Shown here in pieces: positions 34,859-43,878 of a DNA stretch of 64,000 bases; the first letter of the stretch is position 1, and each line of letters opens with the position of its first letter. Position numbers and translations under genes: made by a program. Under the pieces are notes generated by a model, which saw only the letters and a program-made list of their open reading frames with translations, ran no database searches and was not told the origin of the DNA. The stretch is from Actinocrispum wychmicini. Its GTDB lineage: Bacteria > Actinomycetota > Actinomycetes > Mycobacteriales > Pseudonocardiaceae. The DNA lies in contig NZ_SLWS01000006.1 in assembly GCF_004345645.1 (NCBI RefSeq), positions 744,001 to 808,000 on the forward strand. The letters are read 5' to 3'.

Positions 34859-36471
34859 CGATCGTTAACCCGCCCGCCGACCACTTCGAGGTGCCGGTCG
34901 GTGGCCACGACGTCGAGCATGCGCCGGTCGTGGGTGACGAGCAGCAGCGTGCCGTTGTACGACGCCAGCGCGCTTTCCAGCTGCTCGATCGCGGGCAGGT
35001 CGAGATGGTTCGTGGGCTCGTCCAACACCAGCAGGTTCACACCTCTGGCCTGCAGCAGGGCCAACGCGGCCCGGGTGCGTTCCCCAGGGGACAGCGTTCG
35101 GGTCTGGCGCAGGACGTGCGCGGCCCTGAGCCCGAACTTGGCCAGCAAGGTGCGGACATCCGCGGGTGTCCAGTCCGGCACGGCCGCGTTGAAGCTGTCC
35201 AGCACGGTCGCCTCGCCGTCGAACAGGCCCCGCGCCTGGTCGACCTCGCCGACGACCACCCCCGGCCCCAACGATCCGGTGCCCTCGTCCAGCGGGACGC
35301 GGCCCAGCAGCGCGGCCAGCAGCGTGGACTTGCCCGCACCGTTCGCGCCGGTGATCGCGACCCGTTCGGCCCAGTCGATCCGCAGGTCGACCGGCCCAAG
35401 CGTGAACGGTCCCCGGCGAACGACGGCGCCGTTCAACGTCGCCACCACCGTGCCTGACCGCGGCGCGGCGGCGATCGTCATCTGGAGTTCCCACTCCTTG
35501 CGCGGTTCATCGACGACGTCAAGGCGTTCGATGAGCCTTTCGGTCTGCCGGACCTTGGCCGCCTGCTTCTCGCTCTGGTCGGCGCGGAACTTGCGACCGG
35601 TCTTGTCGTTGTCCGTGGCCTTGCGTCGCGCGTTCTTGACGCCCTTGTCCATCCACGCCCGTTGCGTCCGCGCGCGTGTCTGGAGATTCGCGACCGTGTC
35701 GGCGTATTCGTCGTACTGCTCACGCGCATGCCTGCGGGCGACCTCACGTTCGGCGAGATACGCCTCGTAGCCACCGCCGTAACCGCGGATCTGTTGCTGT
35801 GCCAGGTCGAGTTCGACGACCCTGGTGACGGTCCTGGCGAGGAACTCACGGTCGTGACTGACCACGACCGTGCCCGCGCGCAGCTCGGTGACGAACTTCT
35901 CCAGCCGCTCCAGGCCGTCCAGGTCGAGGTCGTTGGTGGGCTCGTCGAGCAGGAAGATGTCGTACCTGCTCAGCAGCAGCGACGCCATCCCCACCCGGGC
36001 CGCCTGCCCGCCGGACAGGGCCGTCATCAGCCGGTCCGGGTCCTCGACCGTCTCGTCGACACGTTCCGCCAGGTCGGCGCCGCCGAGGGCGAGCCACCGC
36101 TCCAGCCGGTCGGCGTACTCGTCCGCCAACTCCTGGCCGTCACCGAGCGCCGCCGCGGCCGTGTCCATCAACCGCTGCGCCTCGGTCACGCCGGTCCGCC
36201 TGCCCAGGAACTCCCGGACGGTCTCGCCGGGCCGCCGCTCCGGCTCCTGCGGCAGGTACCCGACCGTGGCCGAAGCCGGGCTCAGCCGCACCGTCCCCTG
36301 CTCGGCCGGCACCAGCCCGGCCAGCGTCCGCAGCAAGGTCGACTTGCCGGCGCCGTTCGCCCCGACCAGGCCCACCACGTCCCCGGGGGCGACGACCAGA
36401 TCAAGCCCGCTGAACAGGACACGGTCCCCGTGCCCGGCAGCAAGGTCCTTCACAACCAGGGTCGCACTCAT
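34855..36471 (-). CDS. ABC-F family ATPase
   Basis: 538 aa soluble protein with two ATP-binding domains and no membrane segments. First Walker A G-A-N-G-A-G-K-S-T near residue 38 with signature L-S-G-G-Q-A and L-L-D-E-P-T-N-D-L-D. Second Walker A (same motif) near 375 with signature L-S-P-G-E-R-T and L-D-E-P-T-N-H-L-D. The linker holds the charged Q-R-A-W-M-D-K-G-V-K-N-A-R-R-K arm typical of ribosome-acting ABC-F factors. It may protect ribosomes from an antibiotic or tune translation; which of the two is not clear. Confidence 0.92.
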   Translation of the reverse strand: MSATLVVKDLAAGHGDRVLFSGLDLVVAPGDVVGLVGANGAGKSTLLRTLAGLVPAEQGTVRLSPASATVGYLPQEPERRPGETVREFLGRRTGVTEAQRLMDTAAAALGDGQELADEYADRLERWLALGGADLAERVDETVEDPDRLMTALSGGQAARVGMASLLLSRYDIFLLDEPTNDLDLDGLERLEKFVTELRAGTVVVSHDREFLARTVTRVVELDLAQQQIRGYGGGYEAYLAEREVARRHAREQYDEYADTVANLQTRARTQRAWMDKGVKNARRKATDNDKTGRKFRADQSEKQAAKVRQTERLIERLDVVDEPRKEWELQMTIAAAPRSGTVVATLNGAVVRRGPFTLGPVDLRIDWAERVAITGANGAGKSTLLAALLGRVPLDEGTGSLGPGVVVGEVDQARGLFDGEATVLDSFNAAVPDWTPADVRTLLAKFGLRAAHVLRQTRTLSPGERTRAALALLQARGVNLLVLDEPTNHLDLPAIEQLESALASYNGTLLLVTHDRRMLDVVATDRHLEVVGGRVNDR

Positions 36472-36501
36472 CGTCGGACATTGTGCCCCGAGCCACGTAG
36501 G

Positions 36502-37275
36502 TCAATCCGACCAGACCGGGTGGCGCTTCTCCAGGAACGCCGCCATTCCTTCGCGCGCCCCGGCCAGCTGGGACGCCGCGGCCATGACTTCGAGCGCGAT
36601 CCCGTAGGCGTCCGCCTCGGGCCGGTCCAGCTGGGCGTACACGGTCTGCTTGCCGATCGCCTTGCTGGCCCGGCTGCCGCGCGTCGCCCTGGCCAGCAGG
36701 GCGTCCACCGCCTCGTCCAGCGTGTCGTCCGGGACGACCTGGTTCACCAGCCCCCAGTCCAGCGCGGTGTCCGCGGTGATCACGTCCCCGGTCAGGACCA
36801 TCTCCATCAGGCGTTTGCGGCCGATGTTCCGCGCCACCGGGACGGCCGGGGTGTGACAGAACCAGCCGCCCTTGCCGCCCGGCAGGGCGAACCCGGCCGA
36901 GGCGGCCGCGACCGCGAGGTCACACGTGGCCACCAGCTGACACCCCGCCGCGGTGGCCAGGCCATGTACCCGGGCGACGACCACCTGCGGCACCGACTGG
37001 ATGGTCCGCATCAGTTCCGTGCACAACTGGAGGAGCGAACGCACCCCCAAGAGGTCACGCGCGGCCACGTCCGCGAAGTCGTGGCCGGCGGAGAACACCG
37101 GACCGGCACCGGCCAGCACGATCCCGGTCGCGTCCGTCGCGCCGGTTCGCTGGAACGCGTCGAGCAGCTCGGCCAGGTGGTCCGCTGACAACGAGTTGCG
37201 CCGGGCGGCGCGGTTCATCGTGATCCGGACGACATCGCCCTCGGTCTTGACCAGGATGTGCTGGTAGTCGGTCAT
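36502..37275 (-). CDS. Enoyl-CoA hydratase/isomerase family protein
   Basis: 257 aa crotonase fold. Oxyanion elements S-A-G-H-D-F-A-D and H-G-L-A-T-A-A-G-C-Q-L-V are present. The usual second catalytic Glu region (E-x-x-x-G-L-x-P/P-x-x-G) reads A-L-P-G-G-K-G-G-W-F-C-H-T, so the residue pattern is not that of a classic ECH and the reaction may be isomerisation, hydrolysis or another. ATG 37275. Adjacent to meaA on the same strand; a role in the same acyl-CoA pathway is a guess. Confidence 0.85.
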   Translation of the reverse strand: MTDYQHILVKTEGDVVRITMNRAARRNSLSADHLAELLDAFQRTGATDATGIVLAGAGPVFSAGHDFADVAARDLLGVRSLLQLCTELMRTIQSVPQVVVARVHGLATAAGCQLVATCDLAVAAASAGFALPGGKGGWFCHTPAVPVARNIGRKRLMEMVLTGDVITADTALDWGLVNQVVPDDTLDEAVDALLARATRGSRASKAIGKQTVYAQLDRPEADAYGIALEVMAAASQLAGAREGMAAFLEKRHPVWSD

Positions 37276-37344
37276 GCCTCGACGCTAGCCCGATGGGACA
37301 GGCCGGCCAAGACCGACAGCCGGCCCTTCGAAAGCTGAGCGACC

Positions 37345-39333
37345 TCAGGCCAGGCCGTGGGTCTCCCTGATCAGGTCGAGGATGCCGGACATGATCTCGG
37401 TCAGCTCGTAGTCCTTCGGGGTGAAGACCCGCGCGACCCCCTTGGCCAACAACACCTTCTCGTCCTCCGGCGGCACGATCCCGCCGACCACCACCGGGAT
37501 GTCCGCCGCGCCCGCCGCTTCGAGCCCGGCCACCACCGCCGGCACCACTTCCAGGTGTGAGCCGGACAGCACGGACAGGCCGACCACGTGCACGCCTTCC
37601 TGCACGGCGGCCGCCACGATCTGGTCCGGGGTCAGCCGGATCCCCTGGTAGACGACCTCGAAACCGACGTCACGGGCCCGGACGGCGACCTGCTCGGCGC
37701 CGTTCGAGTGACCGTCAAGGCCGGGCTTGCCGACCAGCATCCGCAGGCGCTGGCCGAGTTCGGCGGACGTCGCCTGGACCCGGGACCGGACGCGCGCGAG
37801 TTCCTCGCCGTCGCCGACTGAAACCCCGGAAACCCCTGTGGGGGCACGGTATTCGCCGAACACCTCGCGCAGCGCGCCGGCCCATTCGCCGGTGGTCGCT
37901 CCAACGCGCGCACACGCCAGTGTCGCCGGCATCAGGTTGACGTCGGTCTTCGCCGCTTCCCGCAGGGTGTCCAGCGCGGTGTCCACAGCGGACTGGTCGC
38001 GGGCGGCGCGCCAGGACTGGATGGCGGTGACGGCGTGCTGTTCGACCGCCGGGTCGAGCCGTTCGATCGCTTGGGCGCCTTCGGCCTGCAGCGGGCTCGG
38101 TTCGGTGGTGTCGAACTTGTTGACGCCGACGATGGTCTCCTCGCCGGCTTCGATGCGCATCCGTCGGGCGGCCAGTGAACCGACGAGCTGGGTCTTCATG
38201 TAGCCGCTCTCGACCGCGGCCACCGCGCCGCCCATGGCCTGCACTCGGTCGATCTCGGCGCGCGCACCGCCCATGATCTCGTCGACCTTGGACTCGATCA
38301 CCGGTGAGCCGTCGAAGATGTCCTCGTACTCCAACAGGTCCGTCTCGTACGCCAGCACCTGCTGCATCCGCAGCGCCCACTGCTGATCCCACGGGCGCGG
38401 CAGACCGAGCGCCTCGTTCCACGCCGGCAGTTGGATGGCACGCGCACGGGCGTTGCGGGACAACGAGACCGCGAGCATCTCCAACACGATCCGTTGCACG
38501 TTGTTCTCAGGCTGCGCTTCCGTCAGCCCCAAGGAGTTGACCTGCACGCCGTAGCGGAAACGGCGGTGCTTGGGGTTCTCCACGCCGTAGCGTTCCAGCG
38601 TGATCTCGTCCCACAGGGCCGCGAACGCGCGCATCTTGCACATCTCCTCGATGAACCGCACGCCCGCGTTCACGAAGAACGACATGCGCGCGACCACCGG
38701 GCCGAACTCCGACGCAGGCACCTGGCCCGAGTCGCGGACGGCGTCGAGCACCGCGATGGCCGTACAGAGCGAGTAGGCGACCTCCTGCACCGGGTTCGCG
38801 CCCACCTCCTGCAGGTGGTAGCTGCAGATGTTGATCGGGTTCCACTTGGGCACGTTCGTGACGGTCCACGCGACCATGTCCGTGATCAGCCGCAGCGACG
38901 GTCCCGGCGGGAACACGTACGTCCCGCGCGACAGGTACTCCTTGATGATGTCGTTCTGCGTCGTCCCCGTCAGCGACGCGACATCCGCGCCCTGCTCCTC
39001 GGCGACGGTCACGTACAGCGCGAGCAGCCACATGGCCGTCGCGTTGATCGTCATCGACGTGTTCGCCGTCGCGAGCGGGATGCCGTCGAACAGTTGCCGC
39101 ATGTCGCCGATGTGGCTGACCGGCACCCCGACCTTGCCGACCTCGCCACGGGACAGCTCGTGGTCCGGGTCGTACCCGGTCTGGGTCGGCAGGTCGAACG
39201 CGACCGACAACCCCGTCTGCCCCTTCGCCAGGTTGCGCCGGTACAGGCTGTTCGACGCGGCGGCCGACGAGTGGCCGGCATAGGTCCGCATGACCCAGGG
39301 CCGGTCACGCTCACGGTCGGTCGGGTACGGCAC
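37345..39333 (-). CDS. meaA: Ethylmalonyl-CoA mutase MeaA (adenosylcobalamin-dependent)
   Basis: 662 aa with both parts of an acyl-CoA mutase in one chain: a substrate TIM barrel (residues ~1-520: P-W-V-M-R-T-Y-A-G-H-S-S-A, F-D-L-P-T-Q-T-G-Y-D) and a B12-binding domain (~530-655) with G-L-D-G-H-S-N-G, whose His (~538) is the lower cobalt ligand. Length and P-Y-P-x-D-R-x-R-D-R-P-W start are typical of MeaA/ECM rather than methylmalonyl-CoA mutase. It converts ethylmalonyl-CoA to methylsuccinyl-CoA. The GTG follows GGAGG; the frame is open to 39423. It depends on MeaB (10.3 kb) and the adenosyltransferase (43.9 kb). Confidence 0.93.
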   Translation of the reverse strand: MPYPTDRERDRPWVMRTYAGHSSAAASNSLYRRNLAKGQTGLSVAFDLPTQTGYDPDHELSRGEVGKVGVPVSHIGDMRQLFDGIPLATANTSMTINATAMWLLALYVTVAEEQGADVASLTGTTQNDIIKEYLSRGTYVFPPGPSLRLITDMVAWTVTNVPKWNPINICSYHLQEVGANPVQEVAYSLCTAIAVLDAVRDSGQVPASEFGPVVARMSFFVNAGVRFIEEMCKMRAFAALWDEITLERYGVENPKHRRFRYGVQVNSLGLTEAQPENNVQRIVLEMLAVSLSRNARARAIQLPAWNEALGLPRPWDQQWALRMQQVLAYETDLLEYEDIFDGSPVIESKVDEIMGGARAEIDRVQAMGGAVAAVESGYMKTQLVGSLAARRMRIEAGEETIVGVNKFDTTEPSPLQAEGAQAIERLDPAVEQHAVTAIQSWRAARDQSAVDTALDTLREAAKTDVNLMPATLACARVGATTGEWAGALREVFGEYRAPTGVSGVSVGDGEELARVRSRVQATSAELGQRLRMLVGKPGLDGHSNGAEQVAVRARDVGFEVVYQGIRLTPDQIVAAAVQEGVHVVGLSVLSGSHLEVVPAVVAGLEAAGAADIPVVVGGIVPPEDEKVLLAKGVARVFTPKDYELTEIMSGILDLIRETHGLA

Positions 39334-39438
39334 AGGAACCTCCGTCAGCCGGGGATTCCCTGAGGGTACTGAGCGGTAATCCGGCCGTGAGGTGCGTCGA
39401 GTCACAGTATCGAGACAGGTCACCCGATCAGGTCACAC

Positions 39439-39456
39439 TCGCCAGATCACTGGCGA
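39439..39456. promoter_or_regulatory. Hairpin/operator upstream of the Phd-RelE-like gene
   Basis: TCGCCAG-ATCA-CTGGCGA, perfect 7-bp arms around 4 nt, in the 150-nt gap between meaA and the toxin-like gene. Too short for a sure terminator; operator use is equally possible. Confidence 0.45.
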
Positions 39457-39463
39457 CCGGACG

Positions 39464-39483
39464 AGTTTGAAAGTAGTTTGAAA
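39464..39483 (+). repeat. Direct repeat AGTTTGAAA x2, 11-nt period
   Basis: AGTTTGAAA at 39464-39472 and again at 39475-39483, 11 nt apart (about one helical turn), immediately before the ATG at 39486. Such spacing is common for cooperative antitoxin binding sites. Confidence 0.6.
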
Positions 39484-39485
39484 CT

Positions 39486-40331
39486 ATGACGACCAGTCCA
39501 CCGGAGATCAACTTCTCCGAGCTGTCCAACAAGCCGGTCGAGGCGGTGCGCAAGCTGTCCGAGTCGCCCACGCGGTCGTTGGTCGTGCATCGCCGCGGCG
39601 AGGACGAGGACTTGATGCTCATCACGGCCAGTCGCGTCGCCGAGGAGCGCGAGGTCGTGTCCTTCACGACCAAGGTCTTCGCCATCCTGATGCAGACGGT
39701 TCCCGAAGCCCGTGGCTTGATGGCCACGGTGCTGCCCAAGGTGCTTCCGTGGGTGCGGTTTCTGTCCGAGGAAGGCCTGCGGACGTTCATCGTCGAACTG
39801 TTCGATGTTCTGGAGGCAGCCGAGTCGCTGGACAACCTCGCTCCGGTCATCCAGCTGATCACCGAATGGCAGCACACGGCCGAGGTCCTCGCGGATCCCG
39901 AACTGGTGGCCATCCTCCAGCAGGACAGCGAGGACTTAGATGAGATCCCGGAGCCCGGGAGCACCGAAGGCATGGGTTTCCAGGAGGGTGATCAGGTGCC
40001 GCCGCCGGCCGTCGGCGCCGAATGGGAGATTCGCTTCAAGACCGACGAAGCCGTCAACGGCTGGCAGGACCTGGAGAACCAGGCGGCGAGCAACTTGCGC
40101 GAGGCATGGGAGACCATGCGCAACGATCCAGGCCATGGTCCGGGCAAGCCGAACCACCGCCACCACCGCCTGCACAATGTGCTGTCAACAGGCGTTCGCG
40201 ACCACCGGGGTCTGCCGCAGTGGCAGATCGAGGTCACCAGCAACGGCCGGATCTGGTACTTGCTGGACGAAGAACGACACACGGTATGGGTAACGCACGC
40301 CGGCATTGGTCACCCCAAGGCGACCGAGTAG
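39486..40331 (+). CDS. Phd-like antitoxin fused to RelE/ParE-like toxin domain
   Basis: 281 aa in one open frame. Residues 1-50 look like a Phd/YefM antitoxin (I-N-F-S-E-L-S-N-K-P-V-E-A-V, then D-L-M-L-I-T-A). Residues ~55-150 are helical. After an acidic linker, residues ~178-281 look like a RelE/ParE-type toxin (W-E-I-R-F, W-Q-D-L, L-P-Q-W-Q-I-E-V, R-I-W-Y-L-L-D, T-V-W-V-T, G-H-P-K-A-T-E). Known relatives of the two halves are normally separate genes. An internal GTG at 39996 with its own GGAGGG box could yield the toxin half alone. GC is lower than around it. Confidence 0.7.
   Translation: MTTSPPEINFSELSNKPVEAVRKLSESPTRSLVVHRRGEDEDLMLITASRVAEEREVVSFTTKVFAILMQTVPEARGLMATVLPKVLPWVRFLSEEGLRTFIVELFDVLEAAESLDNLAPVIQLITEWQHTAEVLADPELVAILQQDSEDLDEIPEPGSTEGMGFQEGDQVPPPAVGAEWEIRFKTDEAVNGWQDLENQAASNLREAWETMRNDPGHGPGKPNHRHHRLHNVLSTGVRDHRGLPQWQIEVTSNGRIWYLLDEERHTVWVTHAGIGHPKATE
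39983..39998 (+). promoter_or_regulatory. Internal ribosome binding site and in-frame GTG in the fused gene
   Basis: GGAGGG (39983-39988), a 7-nt spacer and GTG (39996-39998) in the frame of the 281-aa ORF, at codon 171, just before the toxin-like domain. This looks like the relic, or the working form, of a separate toxin start. Confidence 0.6.
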
Positions 40332-40334
40332 CCG

Positions 40335-41606
40335 TCAGCGCTCCGGGGTGGCGGTGACTCGTTCGACTTGGGCGCCGAGGCGGTTGAGGTTCTCCACGAA
40401 GGACGGGTAGCCGCGGTCGATGTGGAACACGTCCCACACCTGGGTCACGCCGTCCGCGCAGAGCCCGGCCAGGACGAGGCCGGCGCCCGCTCGGATGTCC
40501 GACGCCCAGACCGGCGCGCTTGACAGGCGCTCGACGCCTCGGATGACCGCGTGGTGGCCGTCGGTTCGGGCGTCCGCGCCGAGCCGCATCATCTCCTCGA
40601 TGAAGCGGAACCTGGCTTCGAACAGGTTCTCGGTGATCATGGCGGTGCCGTCGGAGACCGCGCAGAGGGCGATCGCGAAGGGCTGCAGGTCGGTGGCGAA
40701 ACCGGGGTAGGGCAGGGTGACGAAGTCGACCGATTTGGGCCGTTCGTCCATCACCACCCGGAACTCCTGGTCGGCGGCGACCGTGACCGACGCGCCTGCC
40801 GTCTGGAGTTTGTCCAGCACCAGGTCGAGGTGGTGCGGGTCGACGCCGCGGACGGTGATGTCGCCGCATGTGGTCGCGGCGGCGAAGGCCCAGGTCGCGC
40901 CGACGATCCGGTCGCCGATCACGCGGTGCTCGGTCGGTTCGAGGGACGCCACGCCGTGGACGGTCAACGTGGACGTGCCGGCGCCGTCGATCTTGGCGCC
41001 CATCTGCTGGAGCATCGTGCACAGGTCGACGATCTCCGGCTCGCGGGCGGCGTTGTCGATCACCGTCGTGCCCTCGGCGAGGACGGCGGCCATCAGGATG
41101 TTCTCGGTCGCGCCCATGCTGGGGAAGTCGAGCCAGATCTGTGCTCCGCGCAGGTCCTCGGCGTGCGCGACCACCGAGCCGTGCTCGATTTCGCTGGTCG
41201 CGCCGAGCTGACGCAGGCCGCTCTGGTGCATGTCCAACGGCCGTGAGCCGATCGCGTCACCGCCAGGCAGGGCGACGACCGCGCGGCGGCAACGGCCGAC
41301 AAGCGGGCCGAGCACGCAGACGGACGCGCGCAGCTTGCCCATGGACGCCGCGTCCGGCTGGTGGTTCAGCTCCGACGGCGTCGTGATGACGACGGTGCTG
41401 CCGTCGACCGTGACGTCACAGCCGATGCTGCGCAGCACGTCGGCCATGAACGGCACATCCAGGATCTGCGGGCAGTTGGTGATGGTGGTGGTGCCCTCCG
41501 CGAGGAGCGCGGCCGCCATCAGCTTCAGCACGCTGTTCTTGGCGCCGACCACATCGACCGCGCCGACCAGCCGCGCACCGCCGTGCACCCGGAAATGCTC
41601 AGACAC
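40335..41606 (-). CDS. murA: UDP-N-acetylglucosamine 1-carboxyvinyltransferase MurA (Asp117 form)
   Basis: 423 aa enolpyruvyl transferase that starts peptidoglycan precursor synthesis by adding PEP to UDP-GlcNAc. K-N in G-A-K-N-S-V-L (22-28), R-A-S-x-x-V-L-G-P-L (93-102) and D-M-H are present. The catalytic loop reads [11 protein letters not shown], so the usual Cys is Asp117, as in Mycobacterium tuberculosis, which implies insensitivity to fosfomycin. GTG 41606 has GAGGAGGG upstream and gives the standard start. It converges on the toxin-like gene, with 3 nt between. Confidence 0.95.
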   Translation of the reverse strand: MSEHFRVHGGARLVGAVDVVGAKNSVLKLMAAALLAEGTTTITNCPQILDVPFMADVLRSIGCDVTVDGSTVVITTPSELNHQPDAASMGKLRASVCVLGPLVGRCRRAVVALPGGDAIGSRPLDMHQSGLRQLGATSEIEHGSVVAHAEDLRGAQIWLDFPSMGATENILMAAVLAEGTTVIDNAAREPEIVDLCTMLQQMGAKIDGAGTSTLTVHGVASLEPTEHRVIGDRIVGATWAFAAATTCGDITVRGVDPHHLDLVLDKLQTAGASVTVAADQEFRVVMDERPKSVDFVTLPYPGFATDLQPFAIALCAVSDGTAMITENLFEARFRFIEEMMRLGADARTDGHHAVIRGVERLSSAPVWASDIRAGAGLVLAGLCADGVTQVWDVFHIDRGYPSFVENLNRLGAQVERVTATPER

Positions 41607-41673
41607 GCACCCTCCTCGGACTCGGATAGGCGCCAATCGTACGGAGCGGTTCGAGCACGCCGATTTGGGTGTC

Positions 41674-42465
41674 TCAGCCCGATTCGCCGGCTCCCGCGGC
41701 CTCGACCCGCTGCCGCAGCCGGAGCATCGGTTTCTCCGCCAGGTCAACGAAGTGGTGCTTGGTCAGCTCGGCCGCGCGGGCGCTGTCGCCGGCCTCGATG
41801 GCCGCCGCGATGTCCCGGTGGTCGTCCAGGGCCCGTTGCCGGATCTCCGCGTCATAGGGCAGCGAGTCCGTCCCGAACGTGAGCTGGATCCGCAACTGCG
41901 AGTCAATGCTGACGTAGTAAGGGTTTCCGGTGGCCTCGGCGACCGCGGAGTGCAGGGCGTGGTCCGCGGCACGCATATGGTCGCGTTCCTCGGCTTTCGT
42001 GTACGCCTCGGCCGCCGCCCAGATCTTGCGGATGTGCTCGTCGGCGCGGCGTTCCGCGGCCAGCCCGGCGATGGCGGGCAGCAGCGTGCGCGTCAGGTCG
42101 AACAGCCACGTCAGGTGCTGCCATCGGGGCAGCAGCATGCTGCGGATGTGTGAGCCGGACTCCGGGCCCCAGGTGCTGTGCACGCGCACGCCGCCGCTGC
42201 GGCCGCGCGTGATGCTCACGTAGCCCAGCGACTCCAGTTGGTGCAGCGCGTCGCGCAGGGTGGTGCGGCTGACGTTGAGCCGGGAGGCGAACTCACGCTC
42301 CGGCGGTAGCTTCTGTCCGGGCAGCAGCGCGCCGAGCGCGATCGACGTGATCAATCGGTCCACCAGTTGCTCGGCCGCCGACTTGACCTTCATCGGGCCG
42401 GGTGCCGCCAGGTCCAGGCTCAGGTTCAACGACAGCCCATCGCTTGTCCGTGCTCTCAAGTCCAC
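41674..42465 (-). CDS. FadR/GntR-family regulator with FCD domain
   Basis: 263 aa from GTG 42465 (GGGGAG just upstream); ATG 42501 and ATG 42393 are alternatives. GntR winged helix at ~32-95 ([27 protein letters not shown]) and an FCD helical domain at ~115-250 with metal-binding His and Asp residues ([22 protein letters not shown]). FCD regulators sense carboxylic acids. It faces the secreted protease gene 134 nt away and may control it. Direct TTGG-x-CC repeats lie between them. Confidence 0.85.
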   Translation of the reverse strand: MDLRARTSDGLSLNLSLDLAAPGPMKVKSAAEQLVDRLITSIALGALLPGQKLPPEREFASRLNVSRTTLRDALHQLESLGYVSITRGRSGGVRVHSTWGPESGSHIRSMLLPRWQHLTWLFDLTRTLLPAIAGLAAERRADEHIRKIWAAAEAYTKAEERDHMRAADHALHSAVAEATGNPYYVSIDSQLRIQLTFGTDSLPYDAEIRQRALDDHRDIAAAIEAGDSARAAELTKHHFVDLAEKPMLRLRQRVEAAGAGESG

Positions 42466-42598
42466 CGCTCCCCAACCACGCCGAACACGAACATAGCTCA
42501 TCCACCGGGTTGACCTCGCCGGGTTGGGAGCGTACAAAACATATGGGCCAATCTTTGGTCCAATCAACAGGCTCCTCCCCCCTGCACAAGGAGTCGCG

Positions 42599-43144
42599 AT
42601 GTTTCGTACCCGATTGATCCTGTTGTTGACATTCGCCCTGCTCGGCGCGCTTCCGTCGGTCGCGTCGGCGGGCACGTTGAACATCTCCATGCAAGCCCAG
42701 CAGCAGTCGAACTGGTGCTGGGCCGGCAGCGGCAACACCGTCGCCGCATGGTGGGGCCGCAGCTACTCCCAGAACCAGTTCTGCAACCTCGCGTTCGGCC
42801 GGTCGATGAACTCGTCGTGCCCGAACAACCAGGCCACGCTGGCCAACGACCAACAGGCGTTCGGCCAGATGGGCATCTCCCGGGGCAACTACATCTCCGG
42901 AACCCTGTACTGGCAGACCGTGGTCACCGAGGTGAACGCCAACCGGCCGATGATGACCCGGATCCAGTGGAGTTCCGGCGGCGGGCACATGCATGTGCTG
43001 TACGGCTACAACCCGGACAACGGGTTCGTCTACTGGGGTGACCCCTGGCCGGACAACTACCGCTACAACTGGGCCTCCTACAACTACTACGTCTCGAACA
43101 ACTCGTTCAGCTGGACCCACTCCCTGTACCGGATCGGAGCCTGA
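42599..43144 (+). CDS. Secreted papain-like cysteine peptidase (C39/C70-like), no propeptide
   Basis: 181 aa. Signal peptide 1-24 (cleavage A-S-A|G-T). The nucleophile is Cys40 in Q-Q-Q-S-N-W-C-W-A-G, followed by a helix, the His is His130 or His132 in S-G-G-G-H-M-H-V-L-Y-G-Y, and Asp148 lies in W-G-D-P-W: the papain-like triad of the Peptidase_C39_2/C70 (AvrRpt2-like) group. Only ~15 residues separate the signal cleavage site from the Cys, so there is no inhibitory prodomain. Start ATG 42599 has AAGGAG 7 nt upstream. The next gene follows after 2 nt. Confidence 0.82.
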   Translation: MFRTRLILLLTFALLGALPSVASAGTLNISMQAQQQSNWCWAGSGNTVAAWWGRSYSQNQFCNLAFGRSMNSSCPNNQATLANDQQAFGQMGISRGNYISGTLYWQTVVTEVNANRPMMTRIQWSSGGGHMHVLYGYNPDNGFVYWGDPWPDNYRYNWASYNYYVSNNSFSWTHSLYRIGA

Positions 43145-43146
43145 CG

Positions 43147-43782
43147 ATGCGCAAGATCATCATCGTGGCTGCCCTTGCCGCTGCCGGTCTGGGGCTGGGC
43201 CTGCCCGCGAACGCCGACCAGGACCCGTCCGGGCCGGCGGCGCAGTTCCTCGGCGCGACGGCGTCCGTCACCACGGACGGCGTGCCGGTCTACTACCTGG
43301 CCGCGGACTTCGTGCGGTCCGGGCAGGGTCCGGTGGCCAACCTGCAGTACACGGCGAAGACAGCCAAGTCGGCTGACGGGCGCGTGGCGACCGTCTGGAT
43401 GGCCGGCGGTCAGGTCGCCAACATCGCGTCCGGTGACGACGAGTCCCGGTACGCCAAGGCCGCCGGACCGGGCGCGACCGTGTTCCGCGAGCCGCAGGTC
43501 AACGCCTGGTACGCGTTGCGCGACAACAAAGTGTTGCCGCTCAACGAGTCCGCCCGCACCGCGGTCGGCACAGGTGTGAATGTCACGCAGTACCAGCGAA
43601 TCGTGCACGCGAAGTACGCGGACAAGCTGCCCGGCTCCGACTACGCGAAGTCGGGTGCCGCGGGCGGATATGCACCGCGTGATTCGGACACGGATTCACC
43701 CGGATGGCTCATCGGCGGCGGCATGCTCGCCACCGTGCTCATCGCCGGCTGGGTGATGACAAGGCGCCGGTCACTGTCATAA
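43147..43782 (+). CDS. Exported, C-terminally membrane-anchored partner of the cysteine peptidase
   Basis: 211 aa, family unknown. N-terminal signal peptide (cleavage near A-N-A|D, residue 23). A ~110-residue beta-rich extracytoplasmic domain includes A-T-V-W-M-A-G-G-Q-V-A and A-W-Y-A-L-R-D-N-K-V. A Gly/Ser/Asp spacer follows, then a single C-terminal membrane helix (~182-204) with a basic tail M-T-R-R-R. No sortase motif. It starts 2 nt after the protease stop, so the pair is one unit. It could be an inhibitor, chaperone or receptor for the protease, by analogy with other protease/partner pairs; this is inference. Confidence 0.7.
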   Translation: MRKIIIVAALAAAGLGLGLPANADQDPSGPAAQFLGATASVTTDGVPVYYLAADFVRSGQGPVANLQYTAKTAKSADGRVATVWMAGGQVANIASGDDESRYAKAAGPGATVFREPQVNAWYALRDNKVLPLNESARTAVGTGVNVTQYQRIVHAKYADKLPGSDYAKSGAAGGYAPRDSDTDSPGWLIGGGMLATVLIAGWVMTRRRSLS

Positions 43783-43793
43783 CCGAGTGACGG

Positions 43794-43825
43794 CCGGCTT
43801 GGCCGCCTTCGGGCGGCCAAGCCGG
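43794..43825 (+). terminator. Hairpin after the peptidase pair
   Basis: Perfect 14-bp stem (arms CCGGCTTGGCCGCC and its complement) around a TTCG tetraloop, 11 nt after the stop. No T tract follows, but actinobacterial terminators often lack one. Confidence 0.75.
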
Positions 43826-43878
43826 TCCGAGCGCAGCGAGGACGATCAAACACCGCCCGCACCCCATAAGCTACTGGC

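Noticed and set aside
43826-43878. Possible cobalamin riboswitch before the adenosyltransferase gene
   Set aside because: Only 53 nt lie between a hairpin and the start and no B12-box-like sequence is seen.
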